NCBI GenBank assembly: GCA_030141585.1 | Contig: JAQIFP010000081.1 | Location: 1 to 27,199, forward strand | Direction: 5' to 3' | Source of the DNA: Ophryocystis elektroscirrha | Lineage: Eukaryota; Apicomplexa; Conoidasida; Neogregarinorida; Ophryocystidae | Length of the DNA stretch: 27,199 bases | Notes under the pieces: generated by a model | Database searches by the model: none | What the model was told of the DNA's origin: nothing | Seen by the model: the letters and a program-made list of their open reading frames with translations, nothing else | Shown: in pieces, positions 22,076 through 27,199 of the stretch | Position numbering within the stretch: the stretch's first letter is position 1 | Layout of the letters: each line of letters opens with the position of its first letter | Made by a program: the position numbers and the translations under genes

Positions 22076-22514
22076 TTTATTTATATGCAAATTTGCTGAG
22101 AATGTAGATGCAAGGAGAAACTAATATATTTAGTTTAGATGTAATAACTATAAACTGTTACAATTAAACATATTGATATGATACGTATTCATTCCTAAGT
22201 ATTAATATCTAATATAATAGCGGTTGAGTTACGACTTCATACAAAACTATTCAAAACATTTCCAATTAAATGCATTGTTTATAGAATATATATTATTCTA
22301 TAAGTTATTTAATATTTACATAATAAATTTATTCGAATATTATAAGTATTAGCAGATACTATTATCATGGTTTCAAAAAACAATGCTTACCATCCAATGT
22401 TTCAGCAGCACCTAATTTGCGATAATCATCTGGTGTCAACAAGCATTTGCGATATCCACGAACTATAGCTTCAGCATATCCATCTTTAGCATTAAATGTC
22501 CATATACTTGACAT
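19867..22514 (-). CDS. VMA6: V-type H+-ATPase V0 subunit d
   Basis: The subunit that caps the membrane c-ring and links it to the V1 central stalk on vacuolar and other acidic membranes. Exons 22514-22391, 21853-21682, 21639-21573, 21538-21418, 21048-20701, 20361-20297, 20270-20093 and 19973-19867 give 393 residues (human 351). Family blocks: [136 protein letters not shown]. The donor of exon 2 is gtaaaa at 21681; the earlier gtagcg breaks phase. The C-terminus ([11 protein letters not shown]) is shorter than usual after IWIA. Its stop lies 46 bp from the PRPP synthetase stop, tail to tail. Confidence 0.92.
20402..20443. repeat. (TA)n microsatellite in VMA6 intron 5
   Basis: A TA run of about 20 units within the 339-nt intron 20700-20362, followed by imperfect atatacatatata blocks to about 20565. 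Confidence 0.85.
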
Positions 22515-22940
22515 TTAATTTATTACAAATTATTTTCCTGTTTACAGTTCCTGAAAATACTCAAACATTCTATTAGTAAAATTTATTCTTGAATAATATA
22601 GAAAAGTAGATATTTTTTGCTTTTTATGAATTTTGTGAAATGTAAGTTCTGCTCTTCTATAATTATTATTTAAAAGTTTCACTATCTTCTGACTTTTATA
22701 CGTGAAATGTACTTAGGCTATTTAATTCATATGCTATGTATTGAAAACTTTATAAGATAAATTAACTTGAAATACATAAAATATGGACATTGTATGATTT
22801 TTCAAGGTTTTCGCTCGAAAGTCATTTCTGACTTTTTCTATTTTTCTATGGTAAGAGTTACTATAAGCTCGAATATTCGAGTACAGTTACATATTAAAAA
22901 CTTATTGATATACAATTTTATTGATATTTTTTAATTTAAT
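22515..22940. promoter_or_regulatory. Divergent intergenic region, VMA6 / oocyst-wall-like gene
   Basis: The two genes start on opposite strands 426 bp apart. The sequence is somewhat less repetitive than other spacers, with no TA run. A gctcgaatattcgagt palindrome-like block at 22867-22882 lies about 60 bp before the oocyst-wall-like start and could be a regulator site; this is inference. Confidence 0.4.
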
Positions 22941-24638
22941 ATGAAGACTTTATTTAATTCATTTATTTTATCTCATTTTATAGTTAAGTATGTTTATAGT
23001 GAAGGTCTCTCTCCAAATTTATCTCTTTCCGCTTTATCAACATTGACTACAACACAAGGTCCAAAAGTTATACTACCCAAAGGTCAATTTTCGATATGTT
23101 TACCAGGCTACAATTTAGAGGGTTTATATTGCGTCAAGGAAGTTCGTCAAAATCCTGACATTACATGTGTAGAAGGTGTTGCTTTAAATGGTCGATGCGA
23201 AATATCAGTGGATTATACTTTATCATGCCCCGAAGGTTACCAGTTAACAAACAAACAATGTTCTAAATTAGTTCGTACTGGCGTTCAGTTTTATTGTCCG
23301 AAAGGTTATTATGATGATGGTAACGCCTGCACTACAACAGTTTCTAGTGAAGCTGTACAATTTTGCGAAATTGGACAGTTAATTAATGATAGTTGCGTTA
23401 TTCAAGAAAGAGCAGAAAAAATTATTACATCAAAATGTCCTGATGGTAGTGAATTAATTAATGGTTCTTGCTGGAAACAGATTGAGACATTTAATTGTAC
23501 CAAGTCTAATGACACACAAACACTTAAAGTTATAAATCCCAAAATTGAACAAGTTTCCATACTTAAAAAACCAACAAATAAATTAAAAAATAATAACCGT
23601 AACTTACAAAACATTAACGACCTACCCATTGTCAAAAACAATGAAATTCTTTCTGAGCTTGATGAAGGTGTTGAAAAGTTGATAGATAATAGTGTAGAGC
23701 AACTTGTTGTAGAGCAATTTGATGCTGACGACATTGTAGATGATTTAGAAGATATTTTAGAAGACAGGAGAGATAATTTAAGAAATCGTGTATTTGATAA
23801 TGAAGTTGCTATTGTCCGAAGATATTTCCAAAATATAAAAAATAACTTAGATGAATTAACTGACACAGAGGATGTTAAATTATTGAAAGATAGAATCAAC
23901 AATTTAGTATCTGGCGATCTGGCAGATGAATTACGTGAAAGGATTGACGAGCTGACTGATTCAGATTTGATCAAAAGAATTAAAGATAGATTAGAATCTT
24001 TAAGTGATTTTGAACCTGAAGGATTCATTGTTGAAAAAGTTCCAGAATTTTCAAGTCTCCCTGTTTCAGATGATAGCAGAGCATTAAGAGGGTTACAATC
24101 AAACAATGATTTATTCCAAGATACTTCAGAAAGAAATTTAATAGGAAATAAGCCAAAACCAACACCAGTTAGTACACATGAAATGGTTGCCGTTGGTGCG
24201 CCACAACCTAAAATTGTAGATGTAGTTTCACAGACATGTGGCACTAAAGTACAAGTTGAAGCAATTGGATTGATATCCTGTCCACCAAACTTTGTTATGT
24301 CAGAAAATCATTGTATAAAGGAAACAAGATTACCACCAAAATTATCTTGCGGATCTAATGGAGTTAATGATGATGGATCATGTATACCACTACAAAAACA
24401 TGTACCCAAACAACCAGGATGTCCACCTCATGGAATATTTATTAAAGGACAATGTTGGAAAAAAGAAATTTTAGAGCCAATAAAAACATGCCCAATCGAC
24501 TTCCATCCAGCAGATGATGTTTGTTTAGGATTTGTTCCACAGGGTTCATTAGAATGTCCTACCGGTTTGTCTTTGGTTGGAGATGTTTGTGTAGGACAAA
24601 TAATACGTGAACCAACATTCTTATCTTTATCTGAATAA
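22941..24638 (+). CDS. Secreted Cys-rich protein, oocyst-wall (COWP-like) family
   Basis: A single exon of 565 residues, the only long intronless gene here. The N-terminus (MKTLFNSFILSHFIVKYVYS) is a signal peptide. Cys block 1 (residues 53-186) has 13 cysteines spaced about 9-13 apart in repeats of the form C-P-x-G-Y-x-L-x-x-x-x-C, as in CLPGYNLEGLYC and CPEGYQLTNKQC. This matches type I repeats of Cryptosporidium and Toxoplasma oocyst wall proteins, which are thought to form disulphide-linked layers of the wall. A Cys-free, acidic, helical spacer (about 187-432) follows, with two related units, LDELTDTEDVKLLKDRINNL and IDELTDSDLIKRIKDRLESL. Cys block 2 (433-550) has 11 cysteines. RNLQ (220), RGLQ (383) and RNLI (398) sit in the spacer, the first near its start and the other two well before block 2. 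Wall location is inferred from family. Confidence 0.8.
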   Translation: MKTLFNSFILSHFIVKYVYSEGLSPNLSLSALSTLTTTQGPKVILPKGQFSICLPGYNLEGLYCVKEVRQNPDITCVEGVALNGRCEISVDYTLSCPEGYQLTNKQCSKLVRTGVQFYCPKGYYDDGNACTTTVSSEAVQFCEIGQLINDSCVIQERAEKIITSKCPDGSELINGSCWKQIETFNCTKSNDTQTLKVINPKIEQVSILKKPTNKLKNNNRNLQNINDLPIVKNNEILSELDEGVEKLIDNSVEQLVVEQFDADDIVDDLEDILEDRRDNLRNRVFDNEVAIVRRYFQNIKNNLDELTDTEDVKLLKDRINNLVSGDLADELRERIDELTDSDLIKRIKDRLESLSDFEPEGFIVEKVPEFSSLPVSDDSRALRGLQSNNDLFQDTSERNLIGNKPKPTPVSTHEMVAVGAPQPKIVDVVSQTCGTKVQVEAIGLISCPPNFVMSENHCIKETRLPPKLSCGSNGVNDDGSCIPLQKHVPKQPGCPPHGIFIKGQCWKKEILEPIKTCPIDFHPADDVCLGFVPQGSLECPTGLSLVGDVCVGQIIREPTFLSLSE

Positions 24639-24788
24639 GAATTATTATTTTATTTTAATTTTTTTAAGTTAAATTTTTTTTTTTTTTAAATTAATTATAA
24701 TTTTGCACGTTCTTAAGTTTCTAGGTGGCTTTTTTACATCATGCGCCAGATTAAAAAATATGCTTATTAATCTAGATTAAATTGTATA

Positions 24789-26580
24789 ATGGAACCATTA
24801 AAAGATGCAAAAGGAGATAGAGTAGTTAAAGAAGTTAAACCACCACCAGCTAACGTAAGAATGAAATAAATAATAAATCATAAAATATATTATGATTTTT
24901 TTTTTTTTTTTAATATTTTATTAAAACATAGCCTCTTTCCCGTAATTTGTTATACCCGCCATCCTTGGGAGGAAATACGATAGATTGGAAAGTTTTAAGA
25001 GATCATTTATATGATGAAGGAAGATTAACTAAAGAGGATTGTTTATCAATAGTACAACAATTCACAGAAATTACAAATACAGAGCCCAATTTATTGCGGT
25101 TGACGGCACCCATAACAAGTATTTTTTTTTTTTTTTTATTTATATTTTAGTTGTCGGTGATATACACGGGCAATACTATGATTTTGTCAAATTACTTACT
25201 GTAGGAGGGGATCCAGAAGAAACACAGTAACTTTTTTTTTTTTTTTTCTTAAGTATAGGTATCTTTTTCTAGGAGATTATGTTGATCGAGGTTGTTTTTC
25301 AATTGAAGTTTTACTATTATTATATTCCTTAAAAGTAATTTAGACACTTTTTTAAAAATAAAAAAGATATTACGTTCTCAAAGAATTTGGCTTCTTCGAG
25401 GGAACCATGAATGCAGACAAATGACGGCATTTTTCAACTTTAGAGCAGAATGTAATTTTTAAAAACCAAAATACTACCATTAGGTGAATTTAAATATGAT
25501 TTAACGGTATATAATGCATTTATGGATTCTTTTGATACCCTTCCAATAGCAGCGGTATTGGATAATAAATTTATATGCTTACATGGTGGTATATCACCCG
25601 ACTTAGATTCCGTAAGATGTTTAAAAAATAATTATTATTTGTAGTTGAATCAATTATCAGGAATCAATCGATTTCAGGAACCACCTCGTTCGGGATTATT
25701 TTGTGATCTTTTATGGGCTGACCCTGTTGATGGTAAACGCTCTGATTCTTTAAGCTCTATAAGTAAAAAAAAAAAAAAAAAAAAAGTTGTATCTTTTAGC
25801 GTCTGAGTTGTATTTCCCTAATGATGTACGTGGCTGTAGTTTTTTTTTTGGTTATGAAGCCGCTACTAAGTTCTTAAGTAGAAATAATTTGATTTCGATT
25901 ATAAGAGCACATGAAGCGCAGTTGGAAGGTTTCAAAATGCATCAAGTTAATGCTCAAAACGGTTTCCCCACAATAATTACTATTTTCTCCGCTCCAAACT
26001 ACTGTGATTGTTATAGAAATAAAGGAGCTATTTTGCGGTTTGATGTAAGTTTTTTTTTTTTTTTTTTATTTAATTATTAGAATAATACATTGAATATACA
26101 GCAATTTAATTTTTCTCCTCACCCTTACTATTTACCTAATTTTATGAACGTTTTTTCATGGTCTTTACCATTTGTATCTGACAAAGGTAATACAAAAAGT
26201 AAATTCACTTATTCAGTTCTTGATATGTTGTATGCAATTTTATATCCCGCTTTTGATTCTTCAAATGAAGATGAAGAAGATGATTTAACAGACATAGAGC
26301 TGCCAAAAGATGTGTTGAAGTTCTTTACGACAGAAAAAGCTATAGAGCGAAAAAATTTGGCAATAACACCTCAGCGTAAAAAAAAAAAAAAAAAAAAACT
26401 ATTTTAGGTTTGAAAAGAATTCAAGTTAAAGTTCAATCGCTAGACGAAATATTACGAATTATGAAAGCTTTAAAAAGAAAACAAGCAATACACTCTACTG
26501 AAGGTAGAGACTTCTTACATAGCGATGATGAAATCGAAGATATAAGCAATTCATCTGATCAATTGTATAAAAATAATTAA
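24789..26580 (+). CDS. CNA: Calcineurin catalytic subunit A (PP2B serine/threonine phosphatase)
   Basis: A Ca2+/calmodulin-dependent phosphatase. Eleven exons: 24789-24854, 24932-25118, 25151-25226, 25259-25334, 25367-25451, 25484-25611, 25645-25762, 25800-26044, 26081-26186, 26217-26375, 26408-26580; all in phase, 472 residues. Metallophosphatase signatures are intact: GDIHGQ, GDYVDRG, RGNHE, plus [16 protein letters not shown] and [16 protein letters not shown]2B identity comes from [20 protein letters not shown], the calcineurin B-binding helix ([18 protein letters not shown]) and a basic amphipathic calmodulin-type segment ([20 protein letters not shown]). The protein ends about 40 residues after that segment in an acidic tail, and I see no classical autoinhibitory segment. 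Nine of the ten introns are 30-37 nt; two of them (25763-25799, 26376-26407) begin GTA followed by an A-run of about 20. Confidence 0.93.
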
Positions 26581-26716
26581 TGTGTTAAGTAATTTTTTTT
26601 TTTCTTTCAGTTTTTTATGAATTAATTTTTCTTTGTATAAAATAAATATATCTAAAAACAAAAAAAAAAAAAGAACTATAAAAAAATATTTCAAAAATTA
26701 TATATTAGAGTACAGT
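26581..26716. other. Short convergent 3' spacer
   Basis: 136 bp between the calcineurin stop (+) and the stop of the edge ORF (-). It contains T- and A-runs (26592-26602, 26660-26671) that may serve 3' end formation on both strands. Confidence 0.4.
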
Positions 26717-27199
26717 TCATGTATATAATATAGGAAGATCAAATGATTCGCGGTCAATGTTCTCATGAAACATTTGATCTAGTTTCTCTATGGAACCTTT
26801 AAAATTGAATAATTTGGCAGCAGCTTCTAGCTCCAATTTAGGAGACGAGTTTACCTCAAAAAATGTGGATTGTTGCATACTTAGCATACGATGCAAAGAA
26901 TCATTGATTTTTAAATCATCTTCATAACTGGGAAGATTGATTTTTTCAGAAGTTAAATCCGGTACTGTCGTCTGTATTTTTTTATAATTTTCTGCGGATA
27001 ATAAAATATCTGTGTTATTAGTATTTTTTCTTTTCAAAATATAGCTTGCATCTGTTTTTCCACCATCTTTTTCTAAATCATTTACAAAGTGATCACTATT
27101 TTTAAGTTCCAAGAATTTAGGACTACTTAAAGTTGAGTTATTTGATAATTCAAAATTAAATATAGCTTCATTATTTTCGAGTTTGGGTTTAGCTTCATT
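26717..27199 (-). CDS. C-terminal part of a coiled-coil-type protein, open at right edge
   Basis: The reading frame is open from the right edge (27199 is codon position 1) to a TGA at 26719-26717: 160 residues. It opens with NEAKPKLENNEAIFNFELSN, a 9-residue repeat unit plus part of another, and continues polar and helical (ELEAAAKLFNFKGSIEKLDQ) to DRESFDLPILYT. It lacks an N-terminus. The repeat is the same as the one at the left edge of the window on the same strand, so this is very probably the missing C-terminus of the coiled-coil gene 4649-1. Joined with a 1-bp overlap of the two edges, the whole protein would have about 956 residues. No domain recognised. Confidence 0.7.
   Translation of the reverse strand, partial: NEAKPKLENNEAIFNFELSNNSTLSSPKFLELKNSDHFVNDLEKDGGKTDASYILKRKNTNNTDILLSAENYKKIQTTVPDLTSEKINLPSYEDDLKINDSLHRMLSMQQSTFFEVNSSPKLELEAAAKLFNFKGSIEKLDQMFHENIDRESFDLPILYT
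27155..27199 (-). repeat. 27-bp repeat shared with left edge (9-aa unit)
   Basis: The minus strand encodes NEAKPKLEN then NEA at the right edge; at the left edge (positions 36-1) it encodes ENNEVKPKLEN. Unit copies differ by one Val/Ala codon and a silent Asn codon (AAC/AAT), so they are distinct copies and not one copy read twice. Confidence 0.8.

Noticed and set aside
23402..24244. 280-residue antisense ORF on the minus strand
   Set aside because: It is the shadow of the oocyst-wall-like coding sequence; Ser/Leu-rich composition without any domain.
1..27199. tRNA, rRNA, transposon or telomere repeat
   Set aside because: I saw no cloverleaf with consensus boxes, no transposase-like protein, and no telomere-type G-rich repeat at either end.

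Overview
The window is nuclear DNA of a very AT-rich unicellular eukaryote, most likely an apicomplexan. The 565-residue secreted protein at 22941-24638 has the evenly spaced cysteines of the coccidian/cryptosporidian oocyst-wall (COWP-like) family. The housekeeping genes (ribosomal proteins, V-ATPase, calcineurin A, PRPP synthetase, TRAPP, cyclin) are eukaryotic and use the standard code with TAA, TAG and TGA stops. Introns are abundant and of two classes: about 40 that I could place are only 26-42 nt long, and a smaller set of 120-640 nt is filled with TA microsatellites. Almost every gene model here was rebuilt by hand from reading phase, GT-AG borders and family similarity, so exon ends deserve transcript confirmation.

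Layout, left to right: a 14-exon coiled-coil gene (-) whose last exon runs off the left edge (1-4649); RPL12 (-, 5028-6311) divergent from RPS25 (+, 6507-6880); a 60-residue Cys-containing ORF (+); an unrecognised 266-aa protein (+, 7767-8815); TRAPPC5/Trs31 (+, 8904-10007); a transcription-type cyclin (+, 10449-11377) convergent with acidic ribosomal protein P2 (-, 11447-12214); exons of a Cys-rich membrane protein (-, 12560-13025); about 1.2 kb of TA-rich DNA; a 66-81 aa orphan ORF (-); a two-transmembrane RING protein (-, 14560-15581); a small membrane protein resembling the GPI-GlcNAc transferase subunit PIG-H (-, 15953-16819); PRPP synthetase with an N-terminal extension (+, 17319-19820) tail-to-tail with V-ATPase V0 subunit d (-, 19867-22514); the oocyst-wall-like gene (+); the calcineurin catalytic subunit (+, 24789-26580); and the C-terminal part of a coiled-coil-type ORF (-, 26717-27199) running off the right edge.

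The genes do not form a pathway; this is ordinary mixed housekeeping content plus one parasite-specific wall protein. The most striking observation is topological. The ORF leaving the left edge and the ORF entering at the right edge are on the same strand and carry the same 9-residue (27-bp) repeat, and they join in frame and in repeat register if the two end bases overlap by 1 bp. The segment therefore behaves like a circle, or like one unit of a head-to-tail tandem array. Whether this is real DNA topology or an assembler closing a contig through a repeat cannot be decided from the sequence alone.
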